Assembly (NCBI GenBank): GCA_020432045.1
Contig: JAGQHB010000031.1
Coordinates: 1 to 59,977, forward strand
Length of the DNA stretch: 59,977 nt
Source of the DNA: Dehalococcoidia bacterium
Lineage (GTDB): Bacteria > Chloroflexota > Dehalococcoidia > Tepidiformales > Tepidiformaceae
Direction: 5' to 3'
Position numbers and translations under genes: made by a program. A model generated the notes under the pieces. The model was not told the origin of the DNA. It saw only the letters and a program-made list of their open reading frames with translations, and ran no database searches. Below are positions 8,131 to 16,268 of this stretch, piece after piece. Positions within the stretch are counted from its first letter, which is position 1. Each line of letters begins with the position of its first letter.

Positions 8131-9129
8131 CTATTGGTAGACGACGAACGAGGGTTGCGGCACGAGCGCATTCACATCAGCAGGCGACATGAGTCCGATG
8201 TCTTCATCGAAGAACAGCTTCATCCCGCCGAACTGTGCACCGTCGGCGGCGATGTAGCGGTTGTAGTTATCGATCTTCTGGCGCGGGTAGCCAAACCCGT
8301 CGGTGTCGATGAGCAGGTCGACTCCGGGGTACCAGCTGAGTTGCGGCTTGTCGCGGATCATCTGTGGCACAAACTGGTGGACCATGAGCATACGGTTCGC
8401 AAGACCGTGGGCGGCAATGTAATCGGACATGAGCGACTGGGCACGGTTGATGGCAGAGGCATCCATACCGCCGATGATCGCCCCTGGCGCGACGCCAGGT
8501 GGCATCGCCCATTCGGGATCCAGCGCCAGGTGCACGCGCGGGTTGGACAGGTACGGCAGGACATAGGCGAGTTCGATATCGATGGTTGAATGGCCCATCT
8601 GGATGTCGAGGATCACAAGGAAGTCGTTCCGCTCGGCCGCAGCGATCCATTCTTCGATGAGCGCGGACGGCATGCGGACCAGCCACGAGCCGTCGGCAGT
8701 CGCGCTGGCCTGGGCGACGGCAGCGATCAGGTGGTAGGCGCCGATGACGCCAATCGTGCCGTTCGCCGCGTCGAACTGGGCCGCGTACGCGCGAATGCGC
8801 TCCGCGGTGGTATCAGGGCCTGTTTCGCCAAGGACACCGAGGCCGGGAATGCCCGGATAGCCGTAGAACGCGACGATCTGGCAACCCCGCAACACGGAAT
8901 CAGCGTCGGCGGGCGCACGAACAAAGCCATCTGGCGCGGGTGCTTCGTAGCAGCGCGCGAGCGGGTCCGGAGGAGGCGGCGGCGGGGTGGGGGTGGGCAT
9001 CAGTCCGTCGTGAGCCACCTGCGGGACGGGGACACGGTAGGGATTTTCGGCATGCGCGAAGGATGCCCAGCCGAGCAACGCCCCGATCGTTAGTACCGCG
9101 ACCGCGCCGGCGTACTCGAGTGAACCCAT
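8131..9129 (-). CDS. Exported TIM-barrel-like protein, unknown function
   Basis: A 332-residue protein with an N-terminal signal or anchor segment (GAVAVLTIGALLGWASFAHA), a Pro/Thr linker at about residues 40-55, then a folded domain. The blocks IVAFYGYPGIPGLGVLGE, VILDIQMGHSTIDIE and VHLALDPEWAMPPG suggest alternating strands and helices with acidic residues at strand ends, as in glycosidase-like barrels. I recognise it as a conserved exported protein in Gram-positive-like lineages without a known activity. The ATG lies 2 bases after the stop of the preceding gene, so they form an operon. Confidence 0.6.
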   Translation of the reverse strand: MGSLEYAGAVAVLTIGALLGWASFAHAENPYRVPVPQVAHDGLMPTPTPPPPPPDPLARCYEAPAPDGFVRAPADADSVLRGCQIVAFYGYPGIPGLGVLGETGPDTTAERIRAYAAQFDAANGTIGVIGAYHLIAAVAQASATADGSWLVRMPSALIEEWIAAAERNDFLVILDIQMGHSTIDIELAYVLPYLSNPRVHLALDPEWAMPPGVAPGAIIGGMDASAINRAQSLMSDYIAAHGLANRMLMVHQFVPQMIRDKPQLSWYPGVDLLIDTDGFGYPRQKIDNYNRYIAADGAQFGGMKLFFDEDIGLMSPADVNALVPQPSFVVYQ

Positions 9130-9131
9130 GC

Positions 9132-9848
9132 CTACCGTGCCTCGACCTGGAGCGTGGCCTTGAGCGAGCCTTCGACCACGTACGTGACGCCGTTGTACGT
9201 GATCTGTTCCGCCCCTGTGAAGCGAAGCGTGAACGTGAGGCGCCCGGCCTGCACGGTCCGGCTGACGCCCGGAGCGATCTCCGATGCGCTGAGCGAGATC
9301 ACAGCGTCGGCCCCGGCGGCGTCGTTCACGAGGAACAGGATGTCCGGGAAGATGCCGACGTAACGGCCGTCGCGAGGCAGGTCATAGGCCTGCCCCTGCC
9401 ATTTGTACCAGTAGGCGTAGCCAAGCGTATCCCCGGCAGCACTGCGGATCGTCACCGTGCTGCCGCGGCAACAGAACGGACCGATAGTGCCACCGTTGTT
9501 TGCAGTGGCGTCACCCGGCAGTGCGAATGATGCCTGTTGAAGGATCACGCTTCCGTTGGAGGGCGTGACCGCCGGCGTCGTCATCGCGGTGGCGGCAGCT
9601 GTCGCTGTCGACACGGCAGTGGTGGCCGGCGTTGCAGGCGGGGTCGCAACAGACGCTACAGCGGTGGGCGTGCGGCCTCCCTGGGTCGCCGCGGCAGTGG
9701 TGTCCTGCTGTATAGGAAAGGCGACCAGTTCCGGCTGGTTGTCCCGAAACCGGTCCATGAAAAACACGCCAGCCCCGGCGCCGGCAAAGGCAAGGACAAC
9801 GCCCGCCAGGGCGAGAAGGGGCTCCCGCGAGTTGCGCCGCCGGTGCAT
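9132..9848 (-). CDS. Membrane-anchored protein with Thr/Ala stalk
   Basis: A 238-residue protein with a basic N-terminus (MHRRRNSR), one membrane segment at about residues 11-30, a Thr/Ala/Pro-rich stalk to about residue 96, and an extracytoplasmic beta-rich domain containing GPFCCRGSTVTIRSAAGDTLGY reduced to the key CC pair at about residues 125-126. No family recognised. TACGGT ends 6 nt before the ATG. It is followed immediately by the exported TIM-barrel-like gene, so the two probably act together at the cell surface. Confidence 0.6.
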   Translation of the reverse strand: MHRRRNSREPLLALAGVVLAFAGAGAGVFFMDRFRDNQPELVAFPIQQDTTAAATQGGRTPTAVASVATPPATPATTAVSTATAAATAMTTPAVTPSNGSVILQQASFALPGDATANNGGTIGPFCCRGSTVTIRSAAGDTLGYAYWYKWQGQAYDLPRDGRYVGIFPDILFLVNDAAGADAVISLSASEIAPGVSRTVQAGRLTFTLRFTGAEQITYNGVTYVVEGSLKATLQVEAR

Positions 9849-9854
9849 GCCCGA

Positions 9855-9860
9855 ACCGTA
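9855..9860 (-). promoter_or_regulatory. -10-like hexamer
   Basis: TACGGT ends 6 nt before the ATG at 9848. Confidence 0.4.
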
Positions 9861-9899
9861 GCGGAGCCAGGGTGTCCGCGAAACCCCACGTGGCCGAGG

Positions 9900-10106
9900 C
9901 TACAGGCGCGAGAGACCCGCGCGGATCTTTTCGAACGGTGTCCCAGGCCGTGCGCTGAGCCGGGGCGGTGCACCGGCCGGGACGATGGCGACAGGTTCAG
10001 GCTGGACGGCGGCCTCGATCGCTGCCAGCGGCCTGGCCGACGATATTTCAGCGGGCGTCTCAGCACACGTGACGGCACCGCCGATGACAGGCTCTGGATG
10101 GTCCAA
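9900..10106 (-). CDS. Possible small protein, TTG start
   Basis: A 68-residue reading frame in the 370-bp space between the stalked membrane protein and a lipoprotein gene. It would start at TTG 10106, preceded by GGAGG at an 8-nt spacing, a good ribosome-binding site. The product is Pro/Ala-rich with a basic C-terminus (FEKIRAGLSRL) and no recognised domain. It lies 51 nt upstream of the next minus-strand gene. The ribosome-binding site is the main support; it may be chance. Confidence 0.3.
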   Translation of the reverse strand: MDHPEPVIGGAVTCAETPAEISSARPLAAIEAAVQPEPVAIVPAGAPPRLSARPGTPFEKIRAGLSRL

Positions 10107-10204
10107 GGATCACACCTCCGGGAGGAATTGGGACGATGGTGGGCAGACGGAAAAGGAAGGGCCAAGGCACGCGTGACATGCTGGCCCGGCTGAAGGGCCG
10201 GTGC

Positions 10205-10210
10205 TAGCCT
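10205..10210 (+). promoter_or_regulatory. -10-like hexamer
   Basis: TAGCCT ends 8 nt before the ATG at 10219. Confidence 0.4.
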
Positions 10211-10218
10211 CGACGACA

Positions 10219-10746
10219 ATGCGATCTCTCCGGATTCTGCTCGTCCCGGCGGCCATCGCGGCTGCCGTCTTCGTCTCAGCCTGTGGCGACGGGCCAGACC
10301 CGGTCTCCACGGCCACGGCCGCACCGACGGCCACGCCCGTGGCGCAGCGCCCGACAGCCATCCCGTCTCCCACGCTGCCGGATGGGTTCTTCGAAGCGAT
10401 CTTGCCGGCGCACGGCGCCAAGGTGACGCAGGCATCCACTCGCACGCCGGACCCAAACAGGCCCGGCGGCGTGTGCTTCCAGGTGAACTTCAACGGGCTC
10501 GAAAAGAACACGCTCTGGTTCCGGATGGTGCTCGACGAAAAGGAAGTGACCGTGGAGAAGGGCTTCACCTGGGTCCTGCCGCAGGGAAGCGACACGACGC
10601 CGCCAGAGGGTGGCAAGGGGTGTTTCGCGCCTGCCGAAGGGTTCACGGTTGGCATCCATCACGTCGTGGTCGCGGTCCAGAATCCGGACAACCCACAGGA
10701 ACCGACGCGCCAGTTCCTTGAATGGCAGTTCGAGGTGACGAAGTAG
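10219..10746 (+). CDS. Lipoprotein, unknown function
   Basis: A 175-residue lipoprotein. The signal peptide MRSLRILLVPAAIAAAVF is followed by the lipobox VSAC, with Cys near residue 21. A Thr/Pro/Ala stalk to about residue 55 leads to a domain with two Cys residues (GGVCFQVNFNGLEKNTLWF and GKGCFAPAEGF) that may form a disulfide. The beta pattern is Ig-like in appearance, but no family is recognised. ATG 10219 is preferred over the upstream in-frame ATG at 10201 because it gives a standard signal peptide. Confidence 0.65.
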   Translation: MRSLRILLVPAAIAAAVFVSACGDGPDPVSTATAAPTATPVAQRPTAIPSPTLPDGFFEAILPAHGAKVTQASTRTPDPNRPGGVCFQVNFNGLEKNTLWFRMVLDEKEVTVEKGFTWVLPQGSDTTPPEGGKGCFAPAEGFTVGIHHVVVAVQNPDNPQEPTRQFLEWQFEVTK

Positions 10747-10767
10747 GGGTGTGCGCGCCGCGGCGTC

Positions 10768-12570
10768 CTATTCGAGCCTGCACTGCACTTCGATGGTCAC
10801 GGCCTCCCCCGGGGCGCCAAGGTAGCGGCTGAGGCTCCAGCAGGGGGCATCCAGCGGGACGGTCGCGGGAGCAAGGTCAGCGAGGATCCGCGCCCAGATA
10901 GTGACCGGATCCGGCGAAACTGCGCCGCGGGCCAACGGCTGGGCGTCGCAAACGAGCACATAGGCGGCAGAGTCCGCCGATTCGGACACGGGGAGAAGGT
11001 GTTCGCGGATCGAGTTGCAGGTGCCGTCGCCACCGGAGTTGGGCTGCGGAAGGGTGATCTTCGCGAGGAGCAGAAGTTGGACGCCCAGCAGGTAGTAGGT
11101 GTCGCCGCCATCTGACGCGAAGTGAAGCCGGGAGAGGTCGCCGGTGCAGGTGAACGGCTTCGCGGCGACGGAACCGGCGGCCGCGGCGGGCACCATATCG
11201 CCCACGATTTCGATGCAGATGTCCGAAGCGGGGGTCACATCTGCGTAGAGCCAGACGGACGGGTCGCCGCGCAGTTCGGCCACCGGCTTCAGACCGCCCG
11301 CGAGCGGTGTTGGTGATGGCTGGACGGGTGGAAGCGGCGGCCCGAGCACTTCGAGCTTCGTGATGCCAGTTGCGTCGAAACAGCCGGGCGGAGCATCGAG
11401 CAGCACGTCGGTGGCATGGCCCACGAGTGTAAATCGAAGGTAGAACGGGCCCGGATCGCCGCACCAGTTGTACCAGGAGAAGCGGGCCACGGGGTCCAGG
11501 GCCGGGAGGTTAGCGGAGACGCTGGCGGACGCTCCGTTCGAGAGGATCGTCGTCACCGGCTCCCGCGCGGCAGAGAGGACTGTGAGCGAGATCGGGTCGG
11601 CGAGGTGGCATGGAGGCGGTGTTGGGTCACCCCAGAGCTGTGCATCAACGTCGATTTGGAGAAAGGCGCCACCCTGATAATAGGTCATCTTCGGAAAGAG
11701 CAAGATGCCAGCGCCCGCGTTGCACACGGGTAGCGAAGGCGACGGTGCGTCCGGGTCCAGCGCGCGAGCTTCGAAAAGGGCAGGCTTCGCGGCGCCCGTA
11801 CATGGCGGGGCGGCGAACGAACCCGACTGGGTCGTCTTCGAAAGCAGCGTCACCGAGGCGCCGAGGGCGGCGGATTCGGCACACCAGTTGGACACCGTTG
11901 CCTCGGCGACCTGGACGCTCGTTGCTGATGATGCCGTGTAGTTGATGGAAACCGACGCGGGGTTGCCGTCCGCCGGCGCCAGGGCTGCGCCGTTCGCCAG
12001 TTCGAGGCGGATGGGGATGTCGAGCGAGAGGCGGCAGGCGCGGAGAAAGTCGACATACACCGCGAGATAGGTCTCCATGGGACGCTCGACCGCGCGCAGC
12101 GAGGGGATGACGTCGTCATCGGTGCAGGGCCTGACGGCCACGGCCGGAGATGGCGTAGCAGCCGGAGAAGCCACGGGCGTGGGGCTCGGCGCCGGAGATG
12201 CAGGTTCGTCGTCAGCATCGCCCAACAAGACGATCGCCGAGACAGCAGCGGTGGCGACGACCCCGGCCGCGAGTCCCGCCGTGAGGAGCCAGCGCGCCGT
12301 CATCATCCCGGCAAGGTCGCGCCAGGAGCGGCCTATCCGCGCAACCGGGCGCTGCTGGTGCCGCCACCACTCGGCAGCCTGTTCACGGCTCTCGAACCCC
12401 AGCTTCCCGAGGATCTCGCGGACGTGGTACTTGGCGCCGTCGAGACTGATCCCAAGGTCGTCCGCGATCTCCGCGTTGGTCTTCCCTGCAGCGATGAGGT
12501 TGAGCACCTCTTCCTGGCGGTCCGTGAGATCAAACCGGCGAGCACTCTGAAGGTGGGTCGGACGAGGCAT
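10768..12570 (-). CDS. Membrane-tethered LuxR-type regulator with ectodomain
   Basis: A 600-residue protein with a DNA-binding domain at the wrong end for a classical LuxR protein. Residues 13-70 are a GerE/LuxR HTH (LTDRQEEVLNLIAAGKTNAE, then LGISLDGAKYHVREILGKLG). A single membrane segment follows at about 92-116, then a Pro/Ala/Thr stalk and a long extracytoplasmic part. That part holds repeated units with SNWCAES and WYNWCGDPGPF, reminiscent of DUF4232-type domains. This implies a one-component sensor that binds DNA while anchored in the membrane. TACCGT ends 6 nt before the ATG. Ligand and targets unknown. Confidence 0.75.
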   Translation of the reverse strand: MPRPTHLQSARRFDLTDRQEEVLNLIAAGKTNAEIADDLGISLDGAKYHVREILGKLGFESREQAAEWWRHQQRPVARIGRSWRDLAGMMTARWLLTAGLAAGVVATAAVSAIVLLGDADDEPASPAPSPTPVASPAATPSPAVAVRPCTDDDVIPSLRAVERPMETYLAVYVDFLRACRLSLDIPIRLELANGAALAPADGNPASVSINYTASSATSVQVAEATVSNWCAESAALGASVTLLSKTTQSGSFAAPPCTGAAKPALFEARALDPDAPSPSLPVCNAGAGILLFPKMTYYQGGAFLQIDVDAQLWGDPTPPPCHLADPISLTVLSAAREPVTTILSNGASASVSANLPALDPVARFSWYNWCGDPGPFYLRFTLVGHATDVLLDAPPGCFDATGITKLEVLGPPLPPVQPSPTPLAGGLKPVAELRGDPSVWLYADVTPASDICIEIVGDMVPAAAAGSVAAKPFTCTGDLSRLHFASDGGDTYYLLGVQLLLLAKITLPQPNSGGDGTCNSIREHLLPVSESADSAAYVLVCDAQPLARGAVSPDPVTIWARILADLAPATVPLDAPCWSLSRYLGAPGEAVTIEVQCRLE

Positions 12571-12576
12571 GCATCC

Positions 12577-12582
12577 ACGGTA
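12577..12582 (-). promoter_or_regulatory. -10-like hexamer
   Basis: TACCGT ends 6 nt before the ATG at 12570. Confidence 0.4.
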
Positions 12583-12647
12583 GCCGCGACGAGTGGCGAG
12601 TTCACTACTCTATGCCATGCATATTGACCCGTGATGTCCGGCCTACG

Positions 12648-12983
12648 TCAGGGTCCTGGCGCGGCGCGCTTCGCCTTCTTCGCGGCGGCATCGGCTTCGA
12701 TGGCAGCGATGCGTTCGTTGACGAGGGCCGGGATGAGATCCTCGGCAGGCAGCTCGCCGTGGGCGAAGCGGAGCGTACTGCCGCGCGTGGTGCCGTGGAG
12801 CGCCCAGTGGGCCTTCGCGCCGCCGAAGCTGATCAGCATCTTGCCGTCGTGTTTGTAATAAGGGATGCCGTAGTTGATGGACTCCGTGGCCGTGGGGTCC
12901 GCAGCGCGGACGCGGCGGCGCACCTCGGCGAGCGTAGCGTGCAGGGACTCCGGCTGCGCGGCGATGTAGGTATCGACGTCCAT
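12648..12983 (-). CDS. DUF1801 family protein
   Basis: A 111-residue protein matching DUF1801 (YdhG-like). The pattern DVDTYIAAQPESLHATLAEV at the start, then ESINYGIPYYKHDGKMLISFGG around residues 33-55, is diagnostic. The family has a small mixed fold; its function is unknown. The C-terminus is Lys/Ala-rich. The start at 12983 is chosen because family similarity begins there and TACCTT ends 7 nt upstream. Confidence 0.8.
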   Translation of the reverse strand: MDVDTYIAAQPESLHATLAEVRRRVRAADPTATESINYGIPYYKHDGKMLISFGGAKAHWALHGTTRGSTLRFAHGELPAEDLIPALVNERIAAIEADAAAKKAKRAAPGP

Positions 12984-12990
12984 GCGCGGG

Positions 12991-12996
12991 AAGGTA
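12991..12996 (-). promoter_or_regulatory. -10-like hexamer
   Basis: TACCTT ends 7 nt before the ATG at 12983. Confidence 0.4.
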
Positions 12997-13589
12997 GCGG
13001 CGGAGCTGCCGGGCGTCCAGTGAGGAGGCCTCAGCGCCAGATGAGCAACCATTACCGGTTCTTGACAAGAACGGATAGAAGCGCGCACCCCGCGCCTGCT
13101 ACGATCGGTGACGTTATCCCACTCGAGGGCGAGCCGACCCCTGGTGGCGGGGCCCGGTCTCAAGGACAAGTCAAGGAGGACCGACGAAAGACAGGGGTAT
13201 TTGCAAGTTTCTCCAGTGTCATATCAACAAAAAGGGACAAATAATCCAGAAACTATAGAAAGTACATTGCGAGAGTAAGCATTCCCGTCTTGGACGGGTA
13301 TTTTAATAAGGAAGTATATAACAAATATGTATGCATGTCTGTTTGGTATAGTAATATCGCCAAAATAATAAATCTGCTTTGCACCGGGAACACCAGCTTC
13401 GGAAGCAATCAGAGAGCGACCTTCGACAACCGAATAGCCACAACAGACGTCCGGTGGGCACAACGATGCGAGATCTCGGCCACCGACGAACAAGAAGGAG
13501 GAGCCGAAGACACCTACGGGAATACGTCAACAACGCTTTCTCGGCCCGGCCGATGCGGCCAGCCGGAACCACTAATGGAGGAACTGACC
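12997..13589. other. Long intergenic region with AT-rich core
   Basis: About 590 bp without a convincing gene. The first 200 bp have ordinary composition; a TTGACA occurs at 13062-13067 but lacks a -10 at the right distance. From about 13195 to 13390 the base composition turns sharply AT-rich, unlike anything else in the window, with a terminator-like hairpin inside. The remaining 200 bp return to GC-rich sequence and form an open frame continuous with the next gene, but they read as low-quality coding sequence. Confidence 0.7.
13284..13305 (+). terminator. Hairpin with T-rich tail
   Basis: CCCGTC pairs with GACGGG across a TTG loop and is followed by TATTTTAAT. It resembles an intrinsic terminator on the plus strand, although no coding sequence ends just upstream. 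Confidence 0.5.
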
Positions 13590-14150
13590 TTGTCCGATAG
13601 CAATCCAAGCCACTCCGAAGACTGCCCCCGTTTTCAACGCGAGGTCGTAGACATCCTGTCCAACAGCTGGCCAGCCTACCGACTTCGCGACCGTCTCTGG
13701 GATCAATACCTGACCTTCCGCGAGCGGCTGACCCTCGCAGAATCCGTCCGACGGGTCGGCCGTCTTGTGCTTGAGTTCGGCTACCGCTCGTCCCAGACGG
13801 CCACCATCTTGGATCGTGATGACGAAGACACACGCGAGTGGGTGGAAGGGCCACAGGGTCGTGCCTTCGTCTCGGAACTTGAGCGCGCACGTTGGACACA
13901 ATGCAGTCTGCTCGAACTCGACAAGCTGATCTTCGAGCAATTCGGGGCGCTCGCCAGAGAGAGCACTGACCGCCAAGCGCTTCAACTTGTTTGCCACGCG
14001 ACGCTCTCATTCGTCCCGGGAGCCGGCCGCAATCTCGATGAGATCCTTGATGCCGACGAGGGACCGGTGGGCGACTGGGCTGTTGAGGAGTCAAACAAAC
14101 TCTGGAAACACGTTTTCGGCGAGTCCACTCCGTTAGCAACTGTGAAGTAG
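13590..14150 (+). CDS. Orphan protein of unknown function
   Basis: A 186-residue, mostly helical and acidic protein (LSDSNPSHSEDCPRFQ start). The segment RLTLAESVRRVGRLVLEF around residue 46, followed by YRSSQTATIL, looks like helices of a small DNA-binding or adaptor fold, but no family is recognised. TTG 13590 is preferred because GGAGG lies 8 nt upstream; ATG 13575 is the alternative. The frame is open further upstream into the AT-rich island, beginning inside a terminator-like hairpin, so that extension is unlikely to be translated. It is convergent with the gene downstream of rsfS. Confidence 0.55.
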   Translation: MSDSNPSHSEDCPRFQREVVDILSNSWPAYRLRDRLWDQYLTFRERLTLAESVRRVGRLVLEFGYRSSQTATILDRDDEDTREWVEGPQGRAFVSELERARWTQCSLLELDKLIFEQFGALARESTDRQALQLVCHATLSFVPGAGRNLDEILDADEGPVGDWAVEESNKLWKHVFGESTPLATVK

Positions 14151-14167
14151 ATCCGGGTCGTGGCCGC

Positions 14168-14704
14168 TCAGCGCCAGGGGCGCTCGCTGACCACGATCGT
14201 CTTCCACTCCTCCACCACCTCCGCGAACGCTCCGGGCATGGCTTCGTGCAGTTGGTATTGGGCGGCCCGTGAGGCGGTGAGCAGCGCGGCACGGAATTCG
14301 TCACGGTCGCACGTAACGGTGGCGATCTCGGGTTCCGGCTCCCAGCCAAGCTGCTCGTTCAGGCGCGTGTTGATGTAGCCGATAGCCAGGTAGAGCCGGG
14401 AGCCATCGTCAAGAAGTGCGTAGCGGAGCGGGCTGAGCCCGAGCGTGGCGGTGAAGCCGCCATCTTCGGCGAGCGCTGTGAGCTGCGATTCGGGTTCGAG
14501 CGCGAGCGAGACGAGGCTCACCAGTGGAAGCTCATCGAACGGGATGAGTTCATGGCCATCGACCGTAAACTGCACCGTGGTGAGCAGGAGGAACTGCATC
14601 GCGTAGGCGTAGCCGAGGCGGCCGCGCAGCTGGCCCAACGGCGTGTCACGGAATTGGTACCAGCTTTCGGCAGACGGGCGCGGGAAGCTGATCTCGACGG
14701 TCAC
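14168..14704 (-). CDS. Hypothetical protein downstream of rsfS
   Basis: A 178-residue soluble protein with a beta-rich first half (VTVEISFPRPSAESWYQF, FTVDGHELIPFDELPLVSLV) and a helical C-terminus (FRAALLTASRAAQYQLHEAM). No family recognised. The likely start is GTG 14704, 19 nt after the rsfS stop, so it is probably cotranscribed with rsfS; the longer frame would cover rsfS itself. A ribosome-binding site is not obvious. Confidence 0.55.
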   Translation of the reverse strand: MTVEISFPRPSAESWYQFRDTPLGQLRGRLGYAYAMQFLLLTTVQFTVDGHELIPFDELPLVSLVSLALEPESQLTALAEDGGFTATLGLSPLRYALLDDGSRLYLAIGYINTRLNEQLGWEPEPEIATVTCDRDEFRAALLTASRAAQYQLHEAMPGAFAEVVEEWKTIVVSERPWR

Positions 14705-14723
14705 GGCGATGCCCGGATGGAAG

Positions 14724-15071
14724 CTACGTAAACCGCACGATCGGCGTCGTCCGGCCCCAGAGTTCTTCGAGGCGGTAGTACGCGCGCTTCTCGGGCGAAA
14801 AGAGGTGGACGATGATGTCGCCGAAGTCGAGCAGCACCCAGCCACTATCCCGCTTGCCTTCCTGGCGGCGGAGGTCGTGGCCGGCGGCTTTCAGGTCGCG
14901 TTCCAGGTGTTCGGCAAGCGCGTTAAAGTGGAGAGGCGACTGAGCGGTCGCGACGACGAAATAGTCCGTGAACGAGGACGTCTTCGAGATGTCCAGCATG
15001 GCGATATCGAGCGCCTGGCGATCTGAGAGAATGTCTACGGCCCGGTTGGCCAGGGCTTCAGGATCCAGCAG
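14724..15071 (-). CDS. rsfS: Ribosome silencing factor RsfS
   Basis: A 115-residue protein of the RsfS/Iojap family, which binds L14 on the large subunit and blocks subunit joining in starvation. Diagnostic segments are [20 protein letters not shown] at about residues 18-37, [20 protein letters not shown] around 74-93 and YYRLEELWG near the end. No ATG lies at the expected place. GGAGG is followed after 7 nt by CTG at 15071, which gives the normal family length, so an unusual CTG start is proposed. It is divergent from mnmA 59 bp away. Confidence 0.9.
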   Translation of the reverse strand: MLDPEALANRAVDILSDRQALDIAMLDISKTSSFTDYFVVATAQSPLHFNALAEHLERDLKAAGHDLRRQEGKRDSGWVLLDFGDIIVHLFSPEKRAYYRLEELWGRTTPIVRFT

Positions 15072-15130
15072 CGAGAGACCTCCGGGGGTGGCGTTCGACG
15101 CCCAACCCGACCAACAGGAAGCGTAACACA

Positions 15131-16225
15131 GTGACAAAAGGGCGCGTCGTGGTGGGCATGTCGGGCGGAGTTGATAGCTCCGTTGCGGCGGCATTGCTCG
15201 TGGAGCAGGGGTACGAGGTTATCGGCGTCACCATGCGCCTCTGGACCGAAGAGCGGCCGGACGAGCTGAAAGGCCACCAGCAGTGCTGCAGCGTGGAGGA
15301 CATCGACGATGCGCGGCGCGTGGCCGGGCAGCTTGGCATCCGCCATTACGTGATGAACTTTGAACAGGAGTTCCGCGAGACCGTGGTCGACCGCTTCGTG
15401 AGCGAGTACGCGGCCGGGCGGACGCCGAACCCGTGCGTACGCTGCAACGAGCACATCAAGTACCGGGCCCTGCTAGAACGGCTGCCGGCACTCGACGCCG
15501 ACTACATGGCCACCGGCCACTACGCGCGCGTTGAACATGGCGCGGACGGCGCCGCACATCGCCTGTTGCGTGCAGCGGACGACGCCAAGGATCAGAGTTA
15601 TGTGCTGTACATGCTCGGGCAAGAACAGCTCGGACGGCTGCTGCTGCCCATCGGCGGGCTGGCCAAGGGGCAGGTGCGCGAGGAAGCGCGGCGGCTCGGG
15701 CTGGATGTCGCGGAAAAGCCCGATAGCGTCGAGATCTGTTTCGTGCCGGGGAACGACTACCGCGCCTTCGTCCGCGACCGCAACGAATCGCCAGCAGGAG
15801 AGCTACAGGACAGCGACGGCACGGTGCTGGGCGAACACGAGGGTGTGCTGGGATTCACGCTCGGTCAGCGTAAGGGGCTGGGCATCGCGGTCGGCGAACC
15901 ACGCTTCGTCACGGCGATCGACCCGGAGCGGGCAATCGTGACCATCGGCCCGGAAGAGGACCTCTTCACTGACACGCTGACGTTCGACGAAGCCGCCTGG
16001 GTCACGGGCTCGCCGCCGGCGGCAGGGACGCGTGTCGAGGGGAAGGCACGGTACAAGGCGACGCCTGCGGCGGCAACGGTCGTGGAAACAGCGGACGGAC
16101 GCGGCACGCTGCGCTTTGAGCGGCGGCAGCGCGCGCTCACCCCCGGGCAGGCACTGGCCATCTACTCCGGCGAGGAAGTGCTCGGCGGCGGCACGATCGA
16201 GCGCTCGTGGCGGGCAGACAGCTGA
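15131..16225 (+). CDS. mnmA: tRNA-specific 2-thiouridylase MnmA
   Basis: A 364-residue enzyme that thiolates U34 of Lys, Glu and Gln tRNAs. The PP-loop [14 protein letters not shown] is at residues 10-23. The catalytic Cys pair is represented by [14 protein letters not shown] near residue 97 and the later VEICFVPG near 198. [14 protein letters not shown] near 156 is also typical. The start is GTG 15131, with AGGA about 11 nt upstream. Length is normal. The gene is divergent from rsfS and precedes the RNase HI gene. Confidence 0.96.
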   Translation: MTKGRVVVGMSGGVDSSVAAALLVEQGYEVIGVTMRLWTEERPDELKGHQQCCSVEDIDDARRVAGQLGIRHYVMNFEQEFRETVVDRFVSEYAAGRTPNPCVRCNEHIKYRALLERLPALDADYMATGHYARVEHGADGAAHRLLRAADDAKDQSYVLYMLGQEQLGRLLLPIGGLAKGQVREEARRLGLDVAEKPDSVEICFVPGNDYRAFVRDRNESPAGELQDSDGTVLGEHEGVLGFTLGQRKGLGIAVGEPRFVTAIDPERAIVTIGPEEDLFTDTLTFDEAAWVTGSPPAAGTRVEGKARYKATPAAATVVETADGRGTLRFERRQRALTPGQALAIYSGEEVLGGGTIERSWRADS

Positions 16226-16255
16226 GGCAGAAGCGCCCCGGTGTTGCGCTTCCTG

Positions 16256-16261
16256 TACGCT
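16256..16261 (+). promoter_or_regulatory. -10-like hexamer
   Basis: TACGCT ends 7 nt before the GTG of the RNase HI gene. Confidence 0.4.
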
Positions 16262-16268
16262 CGAATCC

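Noticed and set aside
13062-13105. TTGACA with later TACGAT as a promoter
   Set aside because: The two are 32 nt apart, far from the usual 17, and no other -10 fits.
13290-13589. Long 5' extension of the orphan gene into the AT-rich island
   Set aside because: Its first codon is a TTG inside the loop of a terminator-like hairpin, composition shifts mid-frame, and a much better TTG with GGAGG lies at 13590.
13303-14349. 348-residue minus-strand frame
   Set aside because: It covers the AT-rich island and the coding strands of two other genes and is Arg/Pro/Ser-rich without domains, as expected for a shadow frame.
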